A DNA stretch of 64,000 bases from JAAURS01 sp044923475 (GCF_044923475.1 NZ_CP137338.1:2108001-2172000); one strand, 5' to 3'. Positions 24,375 to 33,582 are shown, numbered from the stretch's first letter. Made by a program: numbers and translations. Notes: generated by a model from the letters alone, not told the origin.

Positions 24375-25187
24375 TCAAAATTCATTTTCAGAAATTGGCT
24401 GGATTTGCATGTTACCATCCAATACTTTGTAAAGAGTTAATCTCAATCGACTAAATTCGACTCCTCTTGCAGTTTTAACTTCCTTAAGGTTAAACTGCTC
24501 TGTCCTCGATAAGCCACCAGAAGTGAGATCGCGATATCTAATGTCGTAGTTGCCCGGTTGAATATCTGTGACTGTAAATTTGTCATGGGCGCGAATAAAA
24601 AAGACACTTGCTGCTTTGGGAGGTGTAGTGTCTAATGTGAAAAGTTTCACAAATACGTCTGAGCTATTTTGCGAGTTGTCCACAGTTACACTGGAATAGC
24701 CACCGACTGCTAAAGCTGGATATCCTTTGAGATAGCCTGATTTAGTTGGAAATGGAACACCGCGATCGTCAGTAGGGCCTTTAACGGGTTTAGGTTTTGG
24801 TACTGGCTTAGACTTTGGCTTTGGTTTTGGTGCTGATGATGACAAAGTTGGACTTGCAATTGGGCTAGGTAATGAAACGGATGCTGAAGAAGAGGGCGAT
24901 GGCCTCTCGCTCGAACAACTACGAAATATTATCAGTACTCCAACGGCAGCAAGAGCAGTAAGAATGCTAATGCTCATTATTCTTCTAACGCTGAAGCCAT
25001 GACTCAACAAAGCTTGAAACCGATGCTCTGATGAAGAAGGAAATGGGTTGGGCAGGTCGTGATAGCAATTGCCACATCGATAGATACCCCGAACTGCTCG
25101 CTTGGATAAGCGATTTCGATGTTGGCATTCGGGGCATGTAACAACTGTCTCCATGAGCGACTCAGGCTTGAGTTTTTCTTTAGACAT
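24375..25187 (-). CDS. zinc-ribbon/single-TM protein with extracytoplasmic beta domain (paralogue 1)
   Basis: A 270-residue protein in four parts. There is an N-terminal zinc ribbon (Cys18-x2-Cys21, Cys38-x2-Cys41) and one membrane helix (about 68-88, ISILTALAAVGVLIIF). A Ser/Pro/Lys-rich low-complexity linker (92-140) includes a KPKPK-rich stretch. The C-terminal beta domain (165-270) has the pattern DVFVKL...FFIRAHDKFTVTDIQPGNYDIRYRDL. The beta domain resembles a widespread unnamed module that often ends DnaJ-like or zinc-ribbon proteins. It is a paralogue of the next gene upstream. ATG 25187 is close behind a leader motif. Confidence 0.7.
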   Translation of the reverse strand: MSKEKLKPESLMETVVTCPECQHRNRLSKRAVRGIYRCGNCYHDLPNPFPSSSEHRFQALLSHGFSVRRIMSISILTALAAVGVLIIFRSCSSERPSPSSSASVSLPSPIASPTLSSSAPKPKPKSKPVPKPKPVKGPTDDRGVPFPTKSGYLKGYPALAVGGYSSVTVDNSQNSSDVFVKLFTLDTTPPKAASVFFIRAHDKFTVTDIQPGNYDIRYRDLTSGGLSRTEQFNLKEVKTARGVEFSRLRLTLYKVLDGNMQIQPISENEF

Positions 25188-25220
25188 AGCGCACAGTACC
25201 TATCGAGAAGTAAACATAAT

Positions 25221-25237
25221 GCGATTGATGTAGGAAT
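25221..25237 (-). promoter_or_regulatory. cluster leader motif copy (zinc-ribbon gene 1)
   Basis: Minus-strand ATTCCTACATCAATCGC, touching the stop of the upstream paralogue and 34 bp before the 25187 start. Confidence 0.55.
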
Positions 25238-25962
25238 TAGTAGCTCTTAAACTCCTGTTCGTTAACGCCGCTGGTTCTGGCTTGTCCGCCAGTAACTGGA
25301 TGCAGTGTAATCCGAAACGCTTTGTACTGTATTTGATCGCTGAACTGCATAGTTGTGTAATTCAGAGATTTATCATATTTTGCAAAGCTTTTACTTTGGG
25401 TAAATGATTGAGTTTTAGGATTCCAATTTTTTCCTAATGCGAATATAACGCGGTAAGTTCCATCGGGGATTTGGTTGACTGTTAAGGTTGAGTTAGATTT
25501 AACGTGAAACGCAGTTACTAATGTTCGGGAAAGCGGCTCGATTAGCTTGACGTAGGCATCACGGTTGGTACCATTAGAAACTTCAAGGGAACCACCTCCC
25601 ATTGCCTGAGATACAAAAACAGGATCTGAAGGCAGCGATCGATTGCTTGCCGTGATGATGGGTGGATTTGGAAGGGGTTTGGGCTGCGAGGTAATGGGTG
25701 GAAAAGATAGGGGGAGCGACTGACTGCTTCCCAAAGCGGTACCAACAGGGAATACAAGCAAGCCAACGCTAACAAGGACACTAAAGCTAATGATCTTCCC
25801 GCCTTCCAAAGCAGATTGAGGCTGTAATGTTGATGAGACCAATAGGTTAGAAAGCTGACTTTGGCAGCGGTCACATCTGCATACTTCTTTAGTCAATCGC
25901 TTGATAAGCAGGTTCTTCTGGTTGCAATACATGCAAGTAGTATCAATAATTTCTTCAGGCAT
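25237..25962 (-). CDS. zinc-ribbon/single-TM protein with extracytoplasmic beta domain (paralogue 2)
   Basis: A 241-residue protein with the same plan as its neighbour: zinc ribbon (Cys10-x2-Cys13, Cys30-x2-Cys33), membrane helix (about 57-78, IISFSVLVSVGLLVFPVGTA), Pro-rich linker, and a C-terminal beta domain with DAYVKLIEP...TAFHVKSNSTLTVNQIPDGTYRVIFALGKNW. The duplicated architecture next to the CHAT/STAND gene suggests membrane-bound partners or effectors. No enzymatic residues are evident. Confidence 0.7.
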   Translation of the reverse strand: MPEEIIDTTCMYCNQKNLLIKRLTKEVCRCDRCQSQLSNLLVSSTLQPQSALEGGKIISFSVLVSVGLLVFPVGTALGSSQSLPLSFPPITSQPKPLPNPPIITASNRSLPSDPVFVSQAMGGGSLEVSNGTNRDAYVKLIEPLSRTLVTAFHVKSNSTLTVNQIPDGTYRVIFALGKNWNPKTQSFTQSKSFAKYDKSLNYTTMQFSDQIQYKAFRITLHPVTGGQARTSGVNEQEFKSY

Positions 25963-25999
25963 AGCAGAGACCTCTAATTCTTATAAATCAACAAGCGAA

Positions 26000-26019
26000 A
26001 CTGGAAAATTTATGTATGG
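26000..26019 (-). promoter_or_regulatory. cluster leader motif copy (zinc-ribbon gene 2)
   Basis: Minus-strand CCATACATAAATTTTCCAGT, 38 bp upstream of the 25962 start and downstream of the CHAT gene stop. Similar over about 50 bp to the copy at 23701-23719. Confidence 0.6.
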
Positions 26020-26159
26020 TTTGCGATCGCTCAACTAGGTAATGGTTAACGCAACCTTAAAGAGATTGACGTAGCTCATATTCTGCTCTTTTGAGAGCCA
26101 AAAATAAATGATTCCCAAAGTGTCTCATGTGCCAAAGATAAGTAAACTAATGTCAAGCT

Positions 26160-29100
26160 TTAAAGATTGTTAGTGCATATATCTTTTGCTTTTGGGAAAT
26201 CTCGCACTTTATCACAACCACGTTTCAATAAGTTTTCCAGATTGAGATTCCACGGAATTACGTTGTCATGATTGAATAAAAAAATTGTTTTGCTATCAGA
26301 ACTAAACAGAAAGAATGCGTGTCCTGGAATATCCCATCCAAGAGCTTTTTTATAAGCTTTAATTTCCTGGCCTGTAGTGAGATCCCACAGTTTCAGTTCG
26401 TCAACAGAGAGACCGCCACTAGTAATTGAAAGAAGCATCTTGCCATCTGAGCTGAAATTGATACGATCTACTTTTTTGAGATGTCGATTGAGCGTTGTAA
26501 TTACTTTACCAGTCAAGAAATCTCGCAGTTCTATAGAACCATCAGTCTTAGCAAAAGCGATCGTCCGATTATCAGGACTAAATGCAACGGTATTAGTTGA
26601 ATTTAGCTGCGATTTAAAGGTTTCAATACTTTTACCCGTTTGAACGTTCCATAGCTTGATAGACCAATCTGAGGTTTTATTTTGAGCATCTCTTCGTACC
26701 ACATTTTCCGCATGCTGCCCAATACGAGCGCGTGTAAGCGGGAAGGTCAGTAGCTTGCTACCTCGACGCACGGTAAGCACCACTTTGCTGCCGATAGGTC
26801 CTCTAATCAGCTTGACTGCCTCATTCGTGCTCATGCCTTTGGTGGTCTTAGTGTCTATCTTGACTATGATGTCCTGTGCGCGAACACCTGCTACCTCAGC
26901 AGGAGATCCTTCTACAGTTGAGATGATGGTCAGATCGCCAGTTTTAGGGACCTGGGTGAGTTGCAAACCAATCCCGATTAGCTCACTAGAGGTATCAATA
27001 TAAACCATTGTCACAATAGTTTTATCATCTGGGCTAAAGAAAAGTCCTTCTATTACCCAACCACTAGACCTTTTTGTGTCCGCATTGAGAATGCTAATTT
27101 CTTTGTTGGTAGAAGTATTCCATAGCTTCACACCTTCAGGGGTTGCCGCAGCGATCGTGCTGCCATCATTGCTAAAACTAATGCTGCTAGCAAAAGTAAG
27201 GCCGAGTCGAGTAGAATTTAATTCTTTGCCTGTTGAAGTATCTCTAACCTTTTTTACACCATCCCAATTTACAACTGATATCGCCTTATCATCATCGCTA
27301 AATTTGACATCGCTCGATAACACTTTTCGCCAGTTTAGTGGCTCAAGTTCTTTCCCTGTAGAGCGCTCCCACCGTCTCACTCGGCCATCTGGAATTTTAG
27401 ACCCAATTATTTTACCATCTTGCATAGGAATTTGAGGATGATTTAGTGCAGTAAAATTTGTCAACCCAGGAATATTTAGTTCTTTACCTGTTGAAATGTT
27501 CCACAGTCGTGCCGTACTATCTGAACTGACAACTGCGATTGTTTGACTGTCTGAGCTAAAGTGAACCTCTCTTGTAATTCCGCCCTGCCTTTGGACAGGT
27601 TCCTGGATTAGAGTTTTAAACAATTTACCTGTTGAAATATCCCATAATTTAACTTCGCTTTTCAGATTATTGCTATCCATTCCCGTTGTCGCAATCAGTT
27701 TACTATTGGGGCTAAAGGTAATACTTCCCGTCCACTCTATCAGTCCCTGGAAGGTTTTAAGTTTTGTCCCGTTACTACTATCCCATAAGGTCATCGTGCG
27801 ATCGGCACTGGCAACAGCGATCAATTTACCCTTGGGGCTAAAACCGATATTGTTGACTCTAGTCCCAGGCCCCCTAATATCATGCAACTTTTGACTAGTA
27901 GGACTGAGCTTCCCAGCTTGAGCGCTCAGCGTCTTGAGAATTTTACCCGTTGAGACATCCCTTAGAATAACTGTATTAGTTCCACTTTTATCCACACCGG
28001 ATGCAAGTACTTTGCCATCAAGACTGAAGAATTGAATCTCACCGATCTTTCCCCTAATAGTTTTTATTTCTCGGTTAGTATTTATGTCCCAAAATGTTGC
28101 ATTGTAGGAGTTTTCTCCAGAGTAAGTAATAGTCTGGTTATTAGAACTAAAAGCAATATTAGATTCGCGACAGCCCAGTTCTTCGCAAGGTAAAGTTTTG
28201 GGTGGTTTATTCATTGACAGATTCCATAATTTCACCTTGCCATCACCACCTACAGATGCCAGTCTCTGACCATCTGGGCTAAAATGAACTCGATTCACTA
28301 CTCCCGAATGCCCGTTCAAAGTTTTGAGTTTTTGACCCGTCGAAATATTCCAAAGCGTAATCGTGCCATCAAAGTTACCTGCTGCAACTATTTGACCATT
28401 TTGACTAAAGTCGAGGCTTTTAACCTCACTGAGATGCCCTTTAAGGGTTTTAATAACTTTGTTAGTAGCGCGATCAAAAAGATTTACATCACCCTGTACA
28501 GTACCAGATGCTATCGTTTTACCATCTGAACTAAAGCGGACATCGTTTACCCAATTGGCATCACCTTTGAAGACATTCAATTTTTTACCCGTGAGGCTAT
28601 CAAATAATCTCACCGTTCCATCAGAATTTGCACATGCAATCGTCTTGCGATCAATACTCATGCTAATAGAAAGTATTCTACGAAAGAATGTACATTCTGG
28701 GAGCTTAACTTCCGTACCAAACTTTCCTTCATAAACTGCTTGATTCAAAGTTGTTAAAACCTGGAAGCGCGTAGTCAAGTCAACACTGTAAATCGTTTGT
28801 TGTAATTCTTTTCCAGCTTTCAGTGCTGCTATAAGAGCATCTTCGTAACGATCGGTCGAATCTTGCCTCTGCCGATCGAGATCTTGCTTCTGCGTAAATG
28901 CTCTGTTGTACGGTTGTCTGCTGTAACTTTCGTCGTCCTTCTTTTGCTGATATACCTTAAAAAGTGCTTCTGAGGCAGCAACAAGCTCCCGAAGTTGGGC
29001 GTTAGCTTTGGCCTCGTTGGTTCGCCAGGCAGCTAGACCAGCAACAGATGCTAGCAAGAGCGTCATGGCTGATATACTTCCAAATATTAGAATTTTTTGC

Positions 29101-31544
29101 CGTTTTTGCTTTTTATACCCTGCCGTGCTAGCCTCGATAAATTCCTGCTCCGCTGCTAATTCCTGCGATCGATGCTGCAACCAATTTTCGGCATCAGCTA
29201 ACGGTTTGCCTTGAAGTAATGCTCCCCGATCGCGATCGCTTTTTTCCCATTGCTGCATAGCGGCCCGCAATCTCTCCTGCCAGAGGCGGAAGTCGCGATT
29301 TTCCTCAATCCACGATCGCAAATCTTTCCATTCTCGCATCAAGGCTTCATGAACCAGTTCAACTGTTTCGGTTTTGGCGATCGCATCTTGCCCTGTTACC
29401 ATCAAACGATCCGAAGCTAAGCGTGTCACTAACTCCCAGTTGCAATCGCCAATTTCTGCACGGGTTGCTACACGACGCGTATCCACAGTCCCCTCACCCG
29501 GACGGACCAGCTGGAGAAAGATTTGACGCGATCGCTCCTTCTCTAGCTCCGTAAGATTTCCATAAGCCTTTTCAGCATGACGAGCCACCGCAGCTTCCAG
29601 CCCACCAATTTCGTCATAAGTAGCGTGAGTGAGCTGAATGCCCTGCCGCTTCGCCCACAGCTCTTGCAGGGCAAATTCCAAAAGTGGTAAGTTCCCTTCA
29701 GAAAGACTTACTGCCTCAATCATTCGTTCAGTCAACCCTTCTTCGAGAGTTACACCTAGGAGTGCAGCAGGTTGGGTGATCGCTGCTTCTAGCTCTGTAC
29801 GACTCATTGCCCCCAGCATTCGGTTGCCATTTTGGAGGACATCTGCCAGTGGCGGATACGCGAGTGCCTGTCCCAAGAAATCTGTGCGCAGCGTTAGCAC
29901 TAAGGCCACATTGGTTAATTCAACCACTCTGAGCAAGCAATCAATAAATGCCTGACGCTCCTGAGCATCCTGACACTGAGTATAGAGTTCTTCAAACTGA
30001 TCGATAACGATTAAGAGCTTGGTTCCAGGTGTTTGCCAAATTGCCTGCTCCACCGCAGCATGAAATGCTGTTTGGTTTGCTTTCCAGGTTTCAGCGAGTT
30101 TCAGAATTGATTCTAGTTGTTCGGCTGGTGGGAGATCGGGCGTTTTGAGTTTAACCCAGGCATTAGCGATCGCTTGAAAAGGCTGCTGTCCCGGTCGAAA
30201 AGCAGTAATTTCCCAAGAATCGTGTTGACGCAGTGCAGCCACTAGGCCCGCAAAGACCACAGAAGATTTACCACTCCCAGAAGCCCCAATGACACTGACT
30301 AAATCTTGCCTTTTAACCGCTTCAACCAAAATTTGCGTAAAACTCTCCCGTCCTTGGAAAAACAGAGCGTCTTCTTCTCGAAACGAAAATAACCCGCGAT
30401 AGGGGCAAATATTGGTTGGGCGTCGTCCTAGATCTGCCCAAGTAGGAGGTGTAGTCGCTGGGGATTGAAAAATTACAGGTAGCCAACTAGCCCCTGGAAA
30501 CTTATCTTCGCACCCATGCAACCTCAATCGAGCTTCCCGCTCTGCCAAATACAGCGACTGGCCCCCAGCAAATTCAGGCAGAAAGTGTCTGAGGAAATCC
30601 TGGGCAATTTGATCTGGCACGGGTTCCCGCATCACGATCGCTTGTGGCAGGTTTAATTGCTGTAACTCAAATGCCAATCCCATACCATCGCAGGAATTGA
30701 AAATTGCTAATTTTAGACCTTTACTGATTGCCTTTTCTAGAGCATATTTCAGGTCAGCAATGGTTAAACTGTCCGTTTTGTTGAGATAAATTCTGCCCCG
30801 ATCTCCTTCTCTGCGACTGTGACCTGCAAAATAGAGAATATCCCAATCTCGATCCCACAACTCGTCATTGATATCCTTTCGTTTCGGTTCATCCAAAAAC
30901 AAGAGATTGACATCAGGGAGTTTCTCAAGCAGCCCTCGATCTTTCTCGACATTGATATTTTCTCTATTACCGAGGATGGCTAAAATTCTGACTTTCCCTC
31001 GTAAAGTTGGCCCTTGGGTCGTGGCAATAGATTTGCCATCAATGAAACTCAATGCGACTTCTGCACGAGGATTACGTTCAACTAGATCCCATAAGTGCCA
31101 GGGAATGTTCAACAAGGCTTGATTTGAAGAGCGAACCAAAACTCGCACTTCATCTTTCATAAGCTCTTCCAGCCATTTATCTCGGATTAGGCTAAATGAA
31201 GGGGATGAAAGCCAATCATTGATTTGCGATCGTAATTCTTGGTCTAGCTTTTGGCACTCTAGGCGATATTGATGAATCGAGGCATCAATGGTCACTCTGT
31301 TGGGATCAAGGCGAGTTGTTGTCCCCAACCCCCGATAGTTAGACTGCCATTGTTTAATTATCTTAACTAAATTGAGGTTTGGCGGCAAAGTTCCACTGAC
31401 CCCAGGACTGGTGTGAAGCTGCTCAACCTTGGCTTCTCTCAAGTCAGTTTCCTTAGGGTCGTGCAAGGTATTGACGATCAACTCCACCTGTATACCTTGC
31501 TCCAAATCCCCACCTAATAGTTTTAGAATTGCTGATTTAGTCAT
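26160..31544 (-). CDS. CHAT protease - nSTAND NTPase - WD40 protein with embedded PDZ domain
   Basis: A 1794-residue protein. Residues 130-360 form a CHAT caspase-like protease with catalytic His242 (LYFAGHSRR) and Cys285 (IFNSCDGMG). Residues 378-800 are an nSTAND1-type NTPase: CPYRGLFSF entry, Walker A GASGSGKSS (Lys426), Walker B LLIVIDQFEEL (Asp515). A membrane helix lies at about 817-840. A WD40 propeller fills 945-1794 with many FSPDG...LWD repeats. Between FSPDDKTIVTMVYID and DWSIKLWNVQTG a PDZ domain (about 1520-1612, GSPAEVAGVRAQDIIVKID) is spliced into a single blade. STAND proteins act as sensors that oligomerise on ligand binding; the CHAT domain would then cleave a partner. It is the third gene of an operon with DUF1822 and sigma-like genes (9-bp gap; AGGAG ribosome site). 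Confidence 0.9.
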   Translation of the reverse strand: MTKSAILKLLGGDLEQGIQVELIVNTLHDPKETDLREAKVEQLHTSPGVSGTLPPNLNLVKIIKQWQSNYRGLGTTTRLDPNRVTIDASIHQYRLECQKLDQELRSQINDWLSSPSFSLIRDKWLEELMKDEVRVLVRSSNQALLNIPWHLWDLVERNPRAEVALSFIDGKSIATTQGPTLRGKVRILAILGNRENINVEKDRGLLEKLPDVNLLFLDEPKRKDINDELWDRDWDILYFAGHSRREGDRGRIYLNKTDSLTIADLKYALEKAISKGLKLAIFNSCDGMGLAFELQQLNLPQAIVMREPVPDQIAQDFLRHFLPEFAGGQSLYLAEREARLRLHGCEDKFPGASWLPVIFQSPATTPPTWADLGRRPTNICPYRGLFSFREEDALFFQGRESFTQILVEAVKRQDLVSVIGASGSGKSSVVFAGLVAALRQHDSWEITAFRPGQQPFQAIANAWVKLKTPDLPPAEQLESILKLAETWKANQTAFHAAVEQAIWQTPGTKLLIVIDQFEELYTQCQDAQERQAFIDCLLRVVELTNVALVLTLRTDFLGQALAYPPLADVLQNGNRMLGAMSRTELEAAITQPAALLGVTLEEGLTERMIEAVSLSEGNLPLLEFALQELWAKRQGIQLTHATYDEIGGLEAAVARHAEKAYGNLTELEKERSRQIFLQLVRPGEGTVDTRRVATRAEIGDCNWELVTRLASDRLMVTGQDAIAKTETVELVHEALMREWKDLRSWIEENRDFRLWQERLRAAMQQWEKSDRDRGALLQGKPLADAENWLQHRSQELAAEQEFIEASTAGYKKQKRQKILIFGSISAMTLLLASVAGLAAWRTNEAKANAQLRELVAASEALFKVYQQKKDDESYSRQPYNRAFTQKQDLDRQRQDSTDRYEDALIAALKAGKELQQTIYSVDLTTRFQVLTTLNQAVYEGKFGTEVKLPECTFFRRILSISMSIDRKTIACANSDGTVRLFDSLTGKKLNVFKGDANWVNDVRFSSDGKTIASGTVQGDVNLFDRATNKVIKTLKGHLSEVKSLDFSQNGQIVAAGNFDGTITLWNISTGQKLKTLNGHSGVVNRVHFSPDGQRLASVGGDGKVKLWNLSMNKPPKTLPCEELGCRESNIAFSSNNQTITYSGENSYNATFWDINTNREIKTIRGKIGEIQFFSLDGKVLASGVDKSGTNTVILRDVSTGKILKTLSAQAGKLSPTSQKLHDIRGPGTRVNNIGFSPKGKLIAVASADRTMTLWDSSNGTKLKTFQGLIEWTGSITFSPNSKLIATTGMDSNNLKSEVKLWDISTGKLFKTLIQEPVQRQGGITREVHFSSDSQTIAVVSSDSTARLWNISTGKELNIPGLTNFTALNHPQIPMQDGKIIGSKIPDGRVRRWERSTGKELEPLNWRKVLSSDVKFSDDDKAISVVNWDGVKKVRDTSTGKELNSTRLGLTFASSISFSNDGSTIAAATPEGVKLWNTSTNKEISILNADTKRSSGWVIEGLFFSPDDKTIVTMVYIDTSSELIGIGLQLTQVPKTGDLTIISTVEGSPAEVAGVRAQDIIVKIDTKTTKGMSTNEAVKLIRGPIGSKVVLTVRRGSKLLTFPLTRARIGQHAENVVRRDAQNKTSDWSIKLWNVQTGKSIETFKSQLNSTNTVAFSPDNRTIAFAKTDGSIELRDFLTGKVITTLNRHLKKVDRINFSSDGKMLLSITSGGLSVDELKLWDLTTGQEIKAYKKALGWDIPGHAFFLFSSDSKTIFLFNHDNVIPWNLNLENLLKRGCDKVRDFPKAKDICTNNL

Positions 31545-31553
31545 TGTTAGCTC

Positions 31554-32633
31554 CTAAACAACAAAATCTTCAGTAACACTGGCTCCTCCCAAAGTCATTT
31601 TCACCCCAAAGCGTTCTCCAGAGACAACATTGAAATCAAATTGAATATTTTGGTTTGTATCACTGGCAATTGCTTCCATGACGGCTTTTTTCTGGTCATC
31701 AAGCACCTTCACCTGTAACATTCCTGGTAAATATAGCTGATTTTTATTAGGGCGAACCTCAACAATAATGTTAGTACCTTTTTCAGACTGGGAATTTAGT
31801 CTAATGACAAGCGCGATTGTTTGCCGCATTAACTCTGTCTCTAAATAAATCAGCTTTCCCCGTGTTATTAGGGTACTTCTCATATGGAGTGCTGGGATCA
31901 ACTGCTCTGGATTGAGCAGTGCTTCAAGCTGTTGCCAGCCTTCTTCAATGCGATTATCTAACCATTTACCTAAATTTACCAAAGTTTTAGTTGGTTGCTT
32001 AGGCTCTTTGAGCGATCGCAATTTGCTAGCAGACAACTCTGGTACAAGCACATCCTCAAAGAATTGCTGCAAATAATGGCCGAACTCATCCATTGACTGA
32101 AGTTCTTTCCGATTTAGAGTTTCGATCGCATCAATTTCATCTCCACCCGGTAGAAACCCTAACAACCATCCCCAGCGCTCCTCGGCATCCATTTCTACTG
32201 CCACATAACCCGATCGCCCAAACTGACCTTCTGCCGGAACAGAGCAAGATAGTTGCCCAGGTTCGATCGCACAACACTCAAATCGTCCCACCTGGGAAAC
32301 CACCAAATCCGCGACTTCACCTGTTCTGCCTATAATCGGATTCCAGGAATCGCTTGCTCCTAAATCCGGTAAATATCCTTGCAGGTTCAAGTAATCATGC
32401 ACGACAATTGTTGCCAATAAATTCCGCTGCATCGTTTCTCTGCGTTCAGCATTACGACACAGCGCTGCCATTCGCCTCGCTTTCTGCCGAGCGGTACTCG
32501 GAATCGGAATCGGTACGGCACCCAGCGGTAACTGCGGCCCATTCAGTATCGGGAATTGGAGTTCCCCTGTCTCTGCCTCAGCCGCCTGCCAAAGCTCTTT
32601 CAACTGGTTTAATTCGTCGATGTTGTACGTCAT
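31554..32633 (-). CDS. DUF1822 family protein
   Basis: A 359-residue protein with the DUF1822 pattern: AVVPIPIPSTARQKARRMA-type region, NLLATIVVHDYLNLQGYLPDL, SDSWNP and the RFECCAIEPGQ segment, then GYVAVEMDAEERWGWLLGFLPG. The family is cyanobacterial and typically sits between a sigma-like regulator and a CHAT or WD40 protein. Its function is unknown. ATG 32633 has GGAGAGC ahead, 12 bp after the sigma-like stop; 9 bp separate it from the CHAT gene, so the three are co-transcribed. Confidence 0.88.
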   Translation of the reverse strand: MTYNIDELNQLKELWQAAEAETGELQFPILNGPQLPLGAVPIPIPSTARQKARRMAALCRNAERRETMQRNLLATIVVHDYLNLQGYLPDLGASDSWNPIIGRTGEVADLVVSQVGRFECCAIEPGQLSCSVPAEGQFGRSGYVAVEMDAEERWGWLLGFLPGGDEIDAIETLNRKELQSMDEFGHYLQQFFEDVLVPELSASKLRSLKEPKQPTKTLVNLGKWLDNRIEEGWQQLEALLNPEQLIPALHMRSTLITRGKLIYLETELMRQTIALVIRLNSQSEKGTNIIVEVRPNKNQLYLPGMLQVKVLDDQKKAVMEAIASDTNQNIQFDFNVVSGERFGVKMTLGGASVTEDFVV

Positions 32634-32644
32634 GGCTGCTCTCC

Positions 32645-33352
32645 TTATTCCGATACCGAATCCATTGCCATCTCAGCAAGCGTGCGCTCTAGTTCTTTCC
32701 ACTTTGTCGGCTTACCGCGTCCTTGCAGCGTCCCACGCGGAATACCTAGCTCATCGGCAATCTGTTGAATGGTTTTGTCATCCCGATGGCGCATTAATAA
32801 ATAAGTTTGAGCGGTTAATGTATAGGTTTTTTTAGTTGTAACCGTCTTACCGCATAGAGTATTAGCCTTATCGTTCAGTTCACCCTCTGGGTCTTCTTCT
32901 AAGAGCTTGAGGAACGCCTCAAACTGAAGTGAAGCTAATTCTGGTGAGGGATTGGGCACCGCATCAAATGGATCTGCGACAGTCCCATCTTCATTGAGTC
33001 GAGGTGGCTTCTCGCGAGAGAACTGTCTTTGTCTCCGTTCCCGAATATTTTTCAATTGACCGTCAAGGTTGGTCAGTAAGCGTCCTACCGCATAGGTGCG
33101 AGTCTCTAGAAAAGAACCGCTTGTTCTCGCCGTAGTTACTTCGCATAGATTTCTTATAAAATATCGCCACATCAGCGATACCGCATCTTCGTAGTAATCG
33201 CGATTCTCAGCGTTTCGATACCGCCAAAAGCGACGGTCATTATAAATGTTGCTAAAAATGGCATTAAGCTCGGCAAACCTCGATCGAGGGCGGGGACTTT
33301 GTTCGCAGCATTGAGCCACAATCCAAATTTCTAATCGTTCTTCTAAAGTCAT
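32645..33352 (-). CDS. sigma-70-like regulator of the DUF1822/CHAT cassette
   Basis: A 235-residue protein. The N-terminal half has a sigma region 2-like helix set (YYEDAVSLMWRYFIRNLCE...). The C-terminal part has a region 4-like HTH (LTAQTYLLMRHRDDKTIQQIADELGIPRGTLQGRG). Region 3 is absent. I start at ATG 33352 (MTLEERLEIW), the form I expect for this family; a GTG at 33469 would add 39 residues. It heads the cassette operon. The leader motif at 33514-33530 precedes it and is shared with five downstream leaders, so this protein is the prime candidate for recognising them. Confidence 0.75.
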   Translation of the reverse strand: MTLEERLEIWIVAQCCEQSPRPRSRFAELNAIFSNIYNDRRFWRYRNAENRDYYEDAVSLMWRYFIRNLCEVTTARTSGSFLETRTYAVGRLLTNLDGQLKNIRERRQRQFSREKPPRLNEDGTVADPFDAVPNPSPELASLQFEAFLKLLEEDPEGELNDKANTLCGKTVTTKKTYTLTAQTYLLMRHRDDKTIQQIADELGIPRGTLQGRGKPTKWKELERTLAEMAMDSVSE

Positions 33353-33478
33353 AGGTTTAACGCCTAAACAGCCGTTGTGATTCGGATGTTTTCTTATCCT
33401 CGCGGATATCGTCAGCTCAGAAAAATGATGTGGGCTTTGAGCCTTTGTTAGAGTTACGCAATCATTCACGATGGCATC

Positions 33479-33520
33479 TCCGCAGCCCTACATTATCAAG
33501 AACAGTGGGTGGGCTGCGGA
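33479..33520 (-). promoter_or_regulatory. 10-bp stem hairpin in the cassette 5' leader
   Basis: TCCGCAGCCC (33479-33488) and GGGCTGCGGA (33511-33520) are a perfect inverted repeat with a 22-nt loop, immediately downstream of the leader motif on the minus strand. It could be an RNA hairpin or a protein operator. Confidence 0.55.
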
Positions 33521-33530
33521 TTTATGTGGC
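33514..33530 (-). promoter_or_regulatory. cluster leader motif copy (sigma-like gene)
   Basis: Minus-strand GCCACATAAATCCGCAG. ACATAAATC followed by CAG within a few bases matches copies at 23511, 23701, 24311, 25221 and 26000. It lies about 165 bp before the chosen start. Confidence 0.6.
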
Positions 33531-33560
33531 TTTAATAAAAAGTTTTGTAAAGTTTTTTGG

Positions 33561-33582
33561 GCTTGAAGACTTGACTTCAAGC
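33561..33582. terminator. GCTTGAAG / CTTCAAGC hairpin after the CheA gene
   Basis: An 8-bp perfect stem with a 6-nt loop, 24 bp beyond the stop of the CheA-type gene. No U-run follows on that strand, so termination is uncertain. Confidence 0.35.

Noticed and set aside
24131..24418. 95-residue minus-strand frame between the zinc-ribbon gene and the small unknown
   Set aside because: It spans a leader motif and hairpin arms, overlaps both neighbours and shows no family pattern.
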